A stretch of 62,189 bases of DNA, from assembly GCA_035528905.1 (NCBI GenBank), contig DATKXU010000073.1:1-62189 (forward strand), in the 5' to 3' direction. This DNA is from DATKXU01 sp035528905 (GTDB lineage Bacteria; Armatimonadota; UBA5829; DTJY01). Below the pieces are notes generated by a model that saw only the letters and a list, made by a program, of their open reading frames with translations, had not been told where the DNA came from and did no database searches. Numbering within the stretch: the first letter of the stretch is position 1; the number at the start of each line of letters is the position of its first letter. Both the position numbers and the translations under genes were made by a program. Positions 52,446-60,763 of the stretch are shown here, piece by piece.

Positions 52446-53378
52446 TTGGATACCTACGACACCATAATCGTCGGCGGCGGGCCTGCCGGCCTGTCGGCGG
52501 GCATATACGCCATGCGCTCGCGGCTCAAGACGATCCTCATCGAGAGGTTCATGCCTGGCGGACAGATGGTGGTCGCCGACTTCATCGAGAACTACCCGGG
52601 ATTCCCGGCCGGAATCAGGGGACCTGAGCTGAGCGCCGCCATGGAACAGCAGGCCAGGAGCCTCGGCCTCGAAATCCTCTCAACGGACTGCGTTTCAGTG
52701 GATTTGGTCGGGCGCGAGAAGGTCGTGCGCACCGCCGACGGGGAACTTCTGGCGCCGACGGTGATCCTGGCGGTCGGGGCAACTCCCCGAAGGCTGGGGG
52801 TACCGGGTGAGGATCGGCTGATCGGAAAGGGCATCTCGTACTGCGCCACATGCGATGGAGCATTCTTCCGCGACAAGGACATTGCAGTCGTCGGCGGCGG
52901 GAACACGGCGATTCAAGATGCGGTCTTCCTCACGCGTTTTGCGAGCAAGGTGACAATCGTCCATCGGAGGGACGCGCTTCGAGCGGCGAGAATCCTGCAG
53001 GAACGGGCGCTCAAGAACCCCAAGATTGAAATCGCGTGGAACTCGGTAGTCACGAGCGTCGAGGGCGACAACAAGGTCGAGGGCCTCCAGCTCGAGGATG
53101 TCAGGAACGGCTCGCGCCGCGTGCTCCCCGTCGAGGGCATGTTCGTGCTGATAGGTACGCACCCGAACACGGAGCTCCTGCGGGGGCAAGTCACCCTGGA
53201 CCCGGCGGGCTACGTGATAACGGATGAGGACATGCACACGAACGTGCCGGGCGTCCTCGCAGCGGGCGACTGCCGGCGGAAGAGCCTCCGCCAGATGGTG
53301 ACAGCCGCCGCCGACGGCGCAATCGCAGCCGTCTCAGCCGAGAGATACATCGAATCCCTGGCGGATAGGGAGATGTGA
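52446..53378 (+). CDS. trxB: Thioredoxin reductase
   Basis: TrxB uses NADPH and FAD to reduce thioredoxin. The FAD motif IIVGGGPAGLSAGIYA, the redox pair CATC (SYCATCDGAFF), the NADPH motif VVGGGNTAIQDAVFL and the C-terminal HTNVPGVLAAGD are present. TTG at 52446 with GAGGG 7 bases before it gives 310 aa, the family norm. The longer frame to 52167 runs through repeats and is rejected. Confidence 0.95.
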   Translation: MDTYDTIIVGGGPAGLSAGIYAMRSRLKTILIERFMPGGQMVVADFIENYPGFPAGIRGPELSAAMEQQARSLGLEILSTDCVSVDLVGREKVVRTADGELLAPTVILAVGATPRRLGVPGEDRLIGKGISYCATCDGAFFRDKDIAVVGGGNTAIQDAVFLTRFASKVTIVHRRDALRAARILQERALKNPKIEIAWNSVVTSVEGDNKVEGLQLEDVRNGSRRVLPVEGMFVLIGTHPNTELLRGQVTLDPAGYVITDEDMHTNVPGVLAAGDCRRKSLRQMVTAAADGAIAAVSAERYIESLADREM

Positions 53379-53486
53379 TGTAAGGCTGCCCCTGCGAATG
53401 AATTCGCGGGCCGGGAAAAGCGCGAAGTCCTCGAAGGCAGACTGTGGTTTCGACCGCGCGGGTGCCAATCTCCCGAAGGAGCATTG

Positions 53487-55055
53487 ATGAGCATCAAGTC
53501 CTACATCCTGGATGTCTACACGATGAGCGTGGAAGAGAAGATCTCCGCAATCAGCCTCCAGGGCATCGTCAACCGCGATGCGCCAAACGTTTTCTACAGG
53601 TCGAGGTTCTGGAACTGGCCTGAGGCCGATGAAAAATGGATCGAATGGTTTCGGGAAGCCAAGGGCGTCGAGTTCACGCAGTTGGATAACCTCCCCCAGT
53701 TGATCGAGCGGTTCCGAGATCGCATCAAGGGCTGCGTCGTCTGGGATCCCAGGCTCGACCAGACCAAGTGGATCGCGGCGACGACGGCCGGAACCCACGA
53801 TTTGCTGCCCATCGCGCCGGAATGTATCGGGCGATACGGCGACTTGCCCATAGTAGAGGACCTGCGGGGCCGCTGGAACAAGGAAATGGAGGCTGCAAGA
53901 TGGGCTGCGGACAATCTGATCGAGAAAACCAACAGGAGAATCGCCTATAGCGTGGAGGTCTGCTGGTCGGGATGCACGGTGGACAGCATTGATTACGTTG
54001 TCCGCGAGAGGGGCTTCATCTACTCGCTGCGACACGGCAAGCGGCGCGAAGGGGAGGGTGACTGGCAGGAAGAGCAATGCCTCGCCCGTCAAGTGCACAG
54101 CAGGATCGGTCCGAACGCGCCGATATTCGGCTGGGGCGAGCCGGAAGAGGACTACTGCCGGTTGATCTCTCACCACAACAACTTCATCATGTGCTCCGAA
54201 GCGCCGAACTTGAGCTACTTCGCCCGGATCCCATGTTATCGAACCGACTGGACACAAGAGGCCCGCAGGGATCCATCAAGCTTCGTCCTGGAAGACAAGC
54301 ACTACATCGCATTCAACACGTCCGAGGGCGATTCGCCCAAGATGCACGCAGCGCTCCAGGGCGGAGCGTGGTTCGACCAGAACCGCGGCAATGCGCCGAT
54401 CAACTGGGGCGCGAACCCGATCTGCTTGAAATTTTTCCCGGCTCTGCTCGAATACTACTGGGACACGGCGACGGAGAAAGACTATTTCATGGGAGGAGCA
54501 TCCGGAGCGGGCTACGTGTACCCGAACATGATGCCGAATCCGCAGGCATACTTCGAGCAGGTGAGGGAGTACTTCGCCAAGGCGGACATGCACGATACGG
54601 AAGCCTGGCTGCACTTCAGCGGCCCCGTTTATGACAAGTACGCAGAGGTTTCCGGGATGGAGTCGTTCGCCATGCCGTGCGGGCCGTACGGCGTCACGGC
54701 GGTTAACGGCGGCTCGGCGGTTGTCTTCATGCGCGGAAATTCCAAGTTGAACTATTTCAACGCCCGCGGGACTGCGGAAGACCTTGCCAACGCAATCAAG
54801 GAGCACTGCGAGAAGCGGCCGAAGCCATCATTCAGCACGACGCACCTGGTGCCGGACGCTGACAATCCGGCCGCGCAGGGAGGATACAGCCCATCGGACT
54901 TCGTGAAGGTGCAGGAGCTGCTCGGGCCGGAGTATAGGGTGGTTACCATGCAGGAATTGGCGGCGCTTGCCAAGCGCGCGCTCAAAGAGGGCAAGCTGCT
55001 GGACGCGCTCGATCCCGGGTACAGCGAGTGGGATGAGGTGCACAAGAGGAAGTAA
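53487..55055 (+). CDS. GxGYxYP-domain protein
   Basis: The motif GASGAGYVYPNM (about residue 350) gives the name to this family of unknown function, found in Bacteroidota, Armatimonadota and others and often linked to carbohydrate metabolism by context. The 522-residue product is full length and has no signal peptide. ATG at 53487 is preceded by GAAGGAG. It is monocistronic with a strong terminator. The function is not known. Confidence 0.85.
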   Translation: MSIKSYILDVYTMSVEEKISAISLQGIVNRDAPNVFYRSRFWNWPEADEKWIEWFREAKGVEFTQLDNLPQLIERFRDRIKGCVVWDPRLDQTKWIAATTAGTHDLLPIAPECIGRYGDLPIVEDLRGRWNKEMEAARWAADNLIEKTNRRIAYSVEVCWSGCTVDSIDYVVRERGFIYSLRHGKRREGEGDWQEEQCLARQVHSRIGPNAPIFGWGEPEEDYCRLISHHNNFIMCSEAPNLSYFARIPCYRTDWTQEARRDPSSFVLEDKHYIAFNTSEGDSPKMHAALQGGAWFDQNRGNAPINWGANPICLKFFPALLEYYWDTATEKDYFMGGASGAGYVYPNMMPNPQAYFEQVREYFAKADMHDTEAWLHFSGPVYDKYAEVSGMESFAMPCGPYGVTAVNGGSAVVFMRGNSKLNYFNARGTAEDLANAIKEHCEKRPKPSFSTTHLVPDADNPAAQGGYSPSDFVKVQELLGPEYRVVTMQELAALAKRALKEGKLLDALDPGYSEWDEVHKRK

Positions 55056-55080
55056 TCATCAGCACAAGTTGACGCTGGAA

Positions 55081-55106
55081 AGGCCGGGATTATCCCCGGC
55101 CTTTTT
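55081..55106 (+). terminator. Terminator after the GxGYxYP gene
   Basis: The stem AGGCCGGG/CCCGGCCT is followed by a run of four or five T. Confidence 0.85.
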
Positions 55107-55159
55107 GTGTCTCTGCGCTCAGGTCACCGAATGTTTACAAACATTTCATTGAGTTATCG

Positions 55160-55189
55160 TTTACATAGCAACCAATCGCTTGTTACAAT
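55160..55189 (+). promoter_or_regulatory. Probable promoter of the prepilin-like gene
   Basis: TTTACA (55160-55165) and TACAAT (55184-55189) are spaced 18 bases, about 60 bases before the chosen start. Confidence 0.45.
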
Positions 55190-55251
55190 TGCCTGCCGGT
55201 TTTCTACAGCAGGCATGCAGCGACGCACAGTCACAGGGGAGGAGGGGACCC

Positions 55252-55998
55252 GTGGCAGTTCGCACCAAGGCCCGAGTAGCTAGCGGTTTCACACTGATCG
55301 AACTCCTGGTTGTCATTGGCATCATCGGCATTCTCGCCAGCATGCTGTTCCCCGTTTTCGCGTCCGCGCGCAAGGCATCACACAAGGTCGTGTGTCAGTC
55401 GAACCTGAGGCAGATCTATGCGGCGTTTCAGTTGTACGTGTGCGACTGGGATGACAGGCTTCCCTGCCCCGGCGGACTCACGGGCGACCTCACCTACTGG
55501 GCACAGGAAAATGGAGGCGGGATTGACAGGTATTTGAAATGCCAGGATCTGGGCCGGAAGAGCGTATACTGCTGCCCGTCCTACGCGGGAGAATTCCGAA
55601 GTAACTGGTCGCCGCGCACCTATGGAATGAACTCTTTCCTCAGAGAGCCGCCGGACGTGGCGTATCCATATTCCTGTGCATACCTGACAGGGATTGGGCA
55701 GAGCAGGATAAAGGCGCCATCGAGCACCATCCTGTTGTATGAGGGCATGTCGGCAAACGGCACGAACCCTCTCGGGGAGGGATACGTCTATCGGTGCGGG
55801 AACTGGACATGCGTCAGAGGATATTACCCCAGCCGCCAAGTGCACTGGCAGGATGCTCACAAGCCCTGGCACGGAACCTCTAACAACTATCTGATGTGCG
55901 ACGGACACATAGTGACAATGCCTCCGGAGAAGTATGGAAGTTTTCCCGGACCGACGAGCCCCGCGAATAACCTCTGGTACGCCGAACGCCTGCGCTAA
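55252..55998 (+). CDS. Prepilin-type N-terminal cleavage/methylation protein
   Basis: A short basic leader ends in ASG, followed by the pilin helix FTLIELLVVIGIIGILASML with E5, the methylation site cut by prepilin peptidase. The C-terminal domain has six or more Cys and a HGTSNNYLMCDGH motif like the H-X9-DG proteins of Planctomycetes and Armatimonadota. GTG at 55252 is preceded by GGAGGAGGGG; the longer frame to 55180 adds non-family residues. Length 248 aa. It is a type II secretion/pseudopilin-like surface protein; other assembly genes are absent here. Confidence 0.88.
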   Translation: MAVRTKARVASGFTLIELLVVIGIIGILASMLFPVFASARKASHKVVCQSNLRQIYAAFQLYVCDWDDRLPCPGGLTGDLTYWAQENGGGIDRYLKCQDLGRKSVYCCPSYAGEFRSNWSPRTYGMNSFLREPPDVAYPYSCAYLTGIGQSRIKAPSSTILLYEGMSANGTNPLGEGYVYRCGNWTCVRGYYPSRQVHWQDAHKPWHGTSNNYLMCDGHIVTMPPEKYGSFPGPTSPANNLWYAERLR

Positions 55999-56120
55999 GC
56001 CCCGGCCTTCCCGCTTAAGGCTTTCGTTCCAGTAGGTTTCCTACACTCACATCCAGGATTATCTCCTCTGCCGCAACCGGTGGCGTTGTGCGGGCAAGAA
56101 TAGCGCTCGCGCCCGGAACG

Positions 56121-57134
56121 CTATTCCTTGGGCGGCACGATGTTCACGCTGTCCGTACCCCGGATGCTCTGCCCATCATAAGTAGAGCCGACCAGGCTAG
56201 CTTCAGAGCTCTCTCTGGTGAGGTTCAGCGACTGGGTCCGGAAGTGGAACAGCATATCCGTATCCCCGTCGCAATCTATATCCTCCACACGCCACCGCAC
56301 AGGTGCAGCTTCGGCGAACAGCACTGTAGACGGGTCAAGGGTCATAGCGTCAAACTCCGGCGTAGTCAGCACAGCCACCGGCACAACGCCCTTACTCGTC
56401 AAATTGATGCTGTTTACATCGTCACCGGGCTTGATGTCAATGCTGACCACTTGTTCAGTCGCAGCGGGAGCGGCCGCCCAGTCAATGAGCTGGCTCAGGT
56501 AGGCATCGGAGCCGGGCCGCAGCGACGAGGGATGGCTATTGCCCGTCTCGAAAACTACCCGTCCATTGCCGTAGGTCGCGGCGGCTATGGCAACGAGATT
56601 CGGATCGGAGGCTCCAACAGCTAGGATACTATATGCAGGAGCTACATCAACCAGCAGGACTTTATCCATGTTCCCAGAAAGGTCACTGGCGGCAAGCCCG
56701 GCAGTGATCGGATGCGTCAGTCCGGCCGGCGTGATTTGGACATTCAGATCGTCATACGAGCGGCTGTTGACACTGATGCCCAATCCCGGCGGCAGGATGG
56801 CCACAGGCCCTTCGACATTGGCCTGCTCCACGATCAACCCGCCCCCACCAGCAACATAGCTCTCGATCACGGAAGCTCGACCCGCCAGCGAAGCAGCAGA
56901 TCCCGTAAGCACATACAGGACATCCACACCGGCCAAACATTCAGGCGTGATCATGGACGGGTTAGTCCATAGTATCGTGGAATAGCCAAGCGAGGAAACT
57001 CTCCCAGCAACTCCGAGTCCGACGTACTCGTATATGCTGAACACCCCGACTGTAGCGGCGTTGACCTCCGTCACCATCAACGCCAACATCCCTAATGCAA
57101 GCAAGCACGCTATTAGGAACGATACTCTTCTCAT
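56121..57134 (-). CDS. Secreted protein with GATase-like domain and C-terminal DIKPG repeat domain
   Basis: A signal peptide (SFLIACLLALGMLALMVTEV) leads to a Rossmann-like domain resembling the class I glutamine-amidotransferase/ThuA fold (about 28-225, e.g. VDVLYVLTGSAAS, YVAGGGGLIVEQ). The last ~110 residues are the extracellular domain beginning VSIDIKPGDDVNSINLTSKG, seen in many surface proteins of bacteria and archaea, with DIDCDGDTDMLFHF as a likely Ca site. Function unknown. Confidence 0.78.
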   Translation of the reverse strand: MRRVSFLIACLLALGMLALMVTEVNAATVGVFSIYEYVGLGVAGRVSSLGYSTILWTNPSMITPECLAGVDVLYVLTGSAASLAGRASVIESYVAGGGGLIVEQANVEGPVAILPPGLGISVNSRSYDDLNVQITPAGLTHPITAGLAASDLSGNMDKVLLVDVAPAYSILAVGASDPNLVAIAAATYGNGRVVFETGNSHPSSLRPGSDAYLSQLIDWAAAPAATEQVVSIDIKPGDDVNSINLTSKGVVPVAVLTTPEFDAMTLDPSTVLFAEAAPVRWRVEDIDCDGDTDMLFHFRTQSLNLTRESSEASLVGSTYDGQSIRGTDSVNIVPPKE

Positions 57135-57350
57135 CCCTTCATGCCCCCTTCGAGTACTTTTCAGCTTTGACCCACGGTTAAGGTGCCCTCAGGTACTACC
57201 TCAAGCAGCCATTTGCAGGCACCGAATGAGATCCGCTTCTACCTATGTTATTCCGTGGGGCAAAGGAAAACGTCCATAGTAGGGCGTGTGGACGAGCAGT
57301 TGTAGCAGAAAAATAGCATATTTACTAGCCGATAAGGGGCGAGGCGGGGC

Positions 57351-57857
57351 CTACACCAGGCCGGCGGCGATGTGATCAATCACGTCCTGAAGCTTCTGCC
57401 TGACCGAGCGCGCGATGTCTCGAAGGTCGGCGCTGTCGGCGATAGCGAGATGCGCGATGGGGTCAATCGCCTCCACGATGGTCCCGCCGGTCTCTTCGTA
57501 AACCACCAAGTTGAACGGCAGCAGCAGGCCGATGTCGCGGTCCAATTCCAGCGCCTCGCGGGCAGATTCGGGATTGAACACACCGAGGATTGTATAATGA
57601 GGAGACTCGAGGCCGAGCCTTTCGCGGAGCAGTTGCCGAAGATCCACCTCGGCGATCAAGTCGAAGCCTTCTTTGGCGAGCGCGCGCTTGGTTGCGTCCA
57701 GTGCATCGCCGTAGGGCTTTTCGAGCCAAACCTTGACGCCGTAGGCGCACTCCCGCAGGACGGCGGCCGCGTGATGCTCGGCGGGCTTTTCCTCGGAAGG
57801 TGCGCGCACGCTAGGCCCTTCGCCGATTTCCACGATTTCGCCCGACTCTTCGCTCAT
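57351..57857 (-). CDS. DUF302-family protein
   Basis: The last ~130 residues match DUF302: DALDATKRALAKEGFDLIAE, the LGLESPHYTILGVFNPESAR centre and LLLPFNLVVYEE. The first 35 residues are an acidic extension. Length 168 aa. Members are thought to be small metal- or ligand-binding proteins; no firm function is known. Confidence 0.87.
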   Translation of the reverse strand: MSEESGEIVEIGEGPSVRAPSEEKPAEHHAAAVLRECAYGVKVWLEKPYGDALDATKRALAKEGFDLIAEVDLRQLLRERLGLESPHYTILGVFNPESAREALELDRDIGLLLPFNLVVYEETGGTIVEAIDPIAHLAIADSADLRDIARSVRQKLQDVIDHIAAGLV

Positions 57858-58000
57858 TCCAGAAATGCCCTTGTCGTACGAAACAGACTGCAGGCACGTA
57901 ACGCGTATTGCGTAGCGGCTGCGCCGGTGTCATCCGGGCTACCGATGGTGAGATACCCCGCGCGTTGCGGTTGAAAACTCGAACCGGGATCGGGAGTGGG

Positions 58001-58165
58001 TTAGCGGGTCCTACCTAGGACCAGCAGCAATCCGATGACAGCACCGAGGGCCGTGCTGACGTACAGATTGCACGTGATCTTTCACCCGGAGCCGATTGAT
58101 CTTGAGACAAGGCCCAGCAGGTATCCCACTGCCGCGCCTACGACTATTCCGATGGCGATTTTCAT
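58001..58165 (-). CDS. DUF6132-like small membrane protein with in-frame UGA (candidate selenoprotein)
   Basis: A strong GGAGGAGG precedes ATG at 58165. The frame reads a Gly-rich TM (IGIVVGAAVGYLLGLV), reaches UGA at codon 28 (58084-58082), then continues in the same frame as KITCNLYVSTALGAVIGLLL to TAA at 58001. The two halves together give 54 residues and the two-TM plan of DUF6132, whose conserved centre, as I recall it, is (G)xCPITSNPYIST. The UGA falls on the conserved Cys. Either selenocysteine is inserted or the gene has a recent nonsense mutation; with strict termination only a 27-residue peptide would be made. Confidence 0.5.
58039..58058 (-). promoter_or_regulatory. Possible bacterial SECIS hairpin downstream of the UGA
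   Basis: On the minus strand CAGCAC and GTGCTG pair around the 8-base loop GGCCCTCG. The stem begins 23 bases after the UGA and the loop opens with GG, as bacterial SECIS loops do. The hairpin may also be chance in a G+C-rich gene. Confidence 0.3.
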
Positions 58166-58248
58166 TGTCCTCCTCCGGTCAAGACGGGATTCCAATCAGT
58201 CAGGTAAGTCGCCGCGACGCTGAACGCCGGGTAAGGTAATGACAATGG

Positions 58249-58384
58249 TATGGGAGTATGGGGGTACGGGAGTATGGGAGTATGGGAGAACGCCCAACTT
58301 CCAACATCCGGCATCCGGTATCGAGCATCAAGCATCCAGCATCGCTCAACACTTCTCACTCATCACTCCTCACGATTCACGAGT
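58249..58384. repeat. Composite STRR-like array of at least three word families
   Basis: Five octamers TATGGGAG (58249-58288), then six heptamers CATCCGG/CATCAAG/CATCCAG (58305-58346), then four heptamers CACTCAT/CACTCCT/CACGATT/CACGAGT (58357-58384). They fill the gap between lexA and the UGA-containing gene (58166-58407). Confidence 0.85.
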
Positions 58385-58407
58385 ACGAGTAAGAGTCCCC
58401 TGGATCC

Positions 58408-59013
58408 CTAGAATTGCCGTATTGCGAGCGTGACTTTGCCCAGGATCTGGACGCTCTGCGTGAGAATTGGGGAGTATTCGGGATTTTCGGGCTCAAGTCG
58501 GATGTGGTCGTCTTCCCTGAAGAACCTTTTCACGGTCGCTTCGTCGTCAAGCAGCGCTACTATGATGTCGCCATCGGTCGCTGTAGTCTGTTGGCGGGCG
58601 ACTATGATGTCGCCGTGGAAGATGCCTGCCTCGCACATGCTGTCGCCGCGAACCTTTAAGGCGAAGAAGCCCTCACCCTGAGCCATGTCCGCCGGGATTG
58701 GCAGGAAGCCCTCGACGTTCTCGGCTGCGAGGAGCGGCTGCCCGGCTGCGACCCGACCTACCAGAGGCACACCGGTGAATCGCGTCTGGCTGGGCGAGTA
58801 TTCGCCCGGAACTTCGATGGACCGATGGCCGTACCTAGCCCTGGTGATGAAGCCTTTCTTTTCCAACGTAAGGAGGTGCTTATAGACGGTGCAGGTGGAT
58901 CGGACGCCGAGCGCACGGCCGATTTCGCGCACCGTGGGCGACTGGCCGTTCCTTGCCAGATGGCGGCGAATGATGTCCAGAACCTGCTGCTGTCTGCGCG
59001 ACAATCGCTTCAC
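58408..59013 (-). CDS. lexA: LexA repressor
   Basis: The SOS repressor has a winged-helix N-terminus (RQQQVLDIIRRHLARNGQSP, REIGRALGVRS) and a self-cleaving peptidase domain: cleavage site Ala-Gly in GRVAAGQPLL, Ser in RGDSMCEAGI and Lys in ATVKRFF. Length 201 aa. I could not find a clear palindromic SOS box upstream. Confidence 0.95.
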   Translation of the reverse strand: MKRLSRRQQQVLDIIRRHLARNGQSPTVREIGRALGVRSTCTVYKHLLTLEKKGFITRARYGHRSIEVPGEYSPSQTRFTGVPLVGRVAAGQPLLAAENVEGFLPIPADMAQGEGFFALKVRGDSMCEAGIFHGDIIVARQQTTATDGDIIVALLDDEATVKRFFREDDHIRLEPENPEYSPILTQSVQILGKVTLAIRQF

Positions 59014-59051
59014 GCCCGCTGCCTCCTTCCCGGCCGCTAGTGCGCCGCTGA

Positions 59052-59057
59052 ATTATA
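59052..59057 (-). promoter_or_regulatory. -10 element of the lexA promoter
   Basis: Minus-strand TATAAT preceded by TGC (extended -10) lies about 40 bases before the lexA ATG. A weak -35 (TTGCAT) is 18 bases upstream. Confidence 0.5.
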
Positions 59058-59097
59058 GCAGAAGCCGCAGTGCAGATGCAAGCCCACAGACAGCCTC

Positions 59098-59382
59098 CTA
59101 GCGGTAGCCCTCGATCTCCCGCTCCATCGAGAGGCCGCCTTTCTTCTCGTCAATCCGAATGTCCGTGACTACGCGGTCTGCGCCCCGGTTGAGGGCGGCC
59201 TGATGCGCGCGCTTGATGGCATCGAGAACCTGATCCAGCTCGCCTTCCACGGTAGTCGCCACCGCACCGACCTCGTGCTTCAATCCGGCCTTCTCGATCT
59301 CCTGGAGAGCGGAATCTACGAAGGGCCTCATGTCTCCCTCGGCCATCGGCGTCACGCTGAACTCGGCAAGTACTGATGGCAC
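59098..59382 (-). CDS. MTH1187-family thiamine-binding-type protein
   Basis: The 94-residue protein matches the UPF0045/MTH1187 ferredoxin-like fold: LAEFSVTPMAEGD near the start, HEVGAVATTVEGELDQVLDA and RVVTDIRIDEKKGG. The family is related to the thiamine-binding YkoF domain. It likely binds a small ligand and forms a tetramer; the physiological role is unclear. It lies 84 bases upstream of lexA. Confidence 0.88.
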   Translation of the reverse strand: MPSVLAEFSVTPMAEGDMRPFVDSALQEIEKAGLKHEVGAVATTVEGELDQVLDAIKRAHQAALNRGADRVVTDIRIDEKKGGLSMEREIEGYR

Positions 59383-59490
59383 TGTGCGTCACCCCCTGTC
59401 TGCTAAATCTGCAAAGTAGTCCCAAGGCCTATCGCCAATGAGATTACCCAAAAACGGCGTTCGCGAAAACGACGCGAGGGCCGCCGGCCC

Positions 59491-59520
59491 TTGCAATAAA
59501 CGCCCGCAATCCCCTATACT
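59491..59520 (+). promoter_or_regulatory. Promoter of the isopropylmalate/isocitrate dehydrogenase gene
   Basis: TTGCAA (59491-59496) and TATACT (59515-59520) are spaced 18 bases. Confidence 0.5.
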
Positions 59521-59566
59521 CTGCAGTGAGTAGGGACTAACGACGTGCAAGGAGGATCGAAACGCA

Positions 59567-60634
59567 TTGAAGACCTATAAGATAGCGGTGATCCCCGGCG
59601 ATGGCACCGGGCCGGAGGTCATTCGCGAGGGATTGAAGGTGCTCGAGGCGGCGGCCTCGGCCGGCGGCCTCAAGTATGAGACACAGGTATACGATTTCGG
59701 GGGCGACAGGTATCTCCGCACGGGCGAAGTGCTGCCCGAATCGGCAATCGAGGAGATGAAGAAACACAACTCCATCTACCTCGGCGCAATCGGCCACCCG
59801 GACGTGAAGCCGGGAATCCTCGAGAAGGGAATCCTGCTCGCGCTGAGATTCGGCCTCGACCAATACATCAACCTCCGGCCGGTGAAGCTCTATCCCGGCG
59901 TCGAGACCCCGCTGAAGGACAAGGGGCCTGAGGATATAGACTACGTAGTGGTGCGCGAGAACACCGAGGGCCTGTATGCGGGAGCAGGCGGCGTCCTGAA
60001 GAAAGGCACGCCGGACGAGGTCGCGGTCCAGGAGTCAATCAACACCCGCAAGGGTGTGGAGCGGTGCATCCGGTATGCATTCGAGTACTGCCGGAAGCGC
60101 AACAGGGACAAGAAGCTCACACTCTGCGGCAAGACGAACGTCCTCACATACGCATTCGACCTCTGGGAGCGGGCATTCTACGAAGTGGCGAAGGAGTACC
60201 CCGACATCACGACGGACTACGCGCACGTGGACGCGACTACCATGTGGATGGTCAAGAACCCGGAGTGGTTCGACGTGATCGTGACGGACAACATGTTCGG
60301 CGACATCATCACCGACCTGGGCGCGATGACGCAGGGCGGCATGGGAATCGCGGCCGGGGGAAACATCAATCCCCAGGGCGTCTCGATGTTCGAGCCTATC
60401 GGCGGCTCTGCGCCCAAGTACACCGGCAAGAACGTGATCAATCCGCTGGCGGCGATCTGTGCGCTTCAGATGCTGCTCGAAACGCTTGGGGAGGAAAAGG
60501 CCGCAAGCCTGGTTGACCGCGCGGTTGCGAAGGTGACCGGCGAGAAGCTGAAGAGCATGGCCGCCGGGAGGATGGGCTACTCGACCTCCGAAGTCGGCGA
60601 CATGGTCGCCCGGTTCGTGGTGGAGATGGCGTAG
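59567..60634 (+). CDS. leuB: Isocitrate/3-isopropylmalate dehydrogenase family, probably LeuB
   Basis: This beta-decarboxylating dehydrogenase has the start IAVIPGDGTGPEV, the substrate motif LALRFGLDQYINLRPVKLYP, the NTEGLYAG loop, the metal ligands in VTDNMFGDIITDLGAM and the NAD motif FEPIGGSAPKYTGKN. The LRxxLDxYxNLRP form favours 3-isopropylmalate (leucine synthesis) over isocitrate, but tartrate- and homoisocitrate-type enzymes are close. TTG at 59567 follows AAGGAGG. Length 355 aa. No other leu genes are nearby. Confidence 0.85.
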   Translation: MKTYKIAVIPGDGTGPEVIREGLKVLEAAASAGGLKYETQVYDFGGDRYLRTGEVLPESAIEEMKKHNSIYLGAIGHPDVKPGILEKGILLALRFGLDQYINLRPVKLYPGVETPLKDKGPEDIDYVVVRENTEGLYAGAGGVLKKGTPDEVAVQESINTRKGVERCIRYAFEYCRKRNRDKKLTLCGKTNVLTYAFDLWERAFYEVAKEYPDITTDYAHVDATTMWMVKNPEWFDVIVTDNMFGDIITDLGAMTQGGMGIAAGGNINPQGVSMFEPIGGSAPKYTGKNVINPLAAICALQMLLETLGEEKAASLVDRAVAKVTGEKLKSMAAGRMGYSTSEVGDMVARFVVEMA

Positions 60635-60763
60635 ATTCGTTCAACCACGGAGGCATCCTTCGATACCCCGCCTCCGGCGGGATACTCAGGACAGGCGGAG
60701 GACACGCAGGCCCTGGGGAGCAACCGTCAGGCGACTGATTTCCTATCTTCAATACTTGTGTAC

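Noticed and set aside
58249..58384. Possible CRISPR array
   Set aside because: Units are 7-8 bases with no spacers; no cas genes are present.
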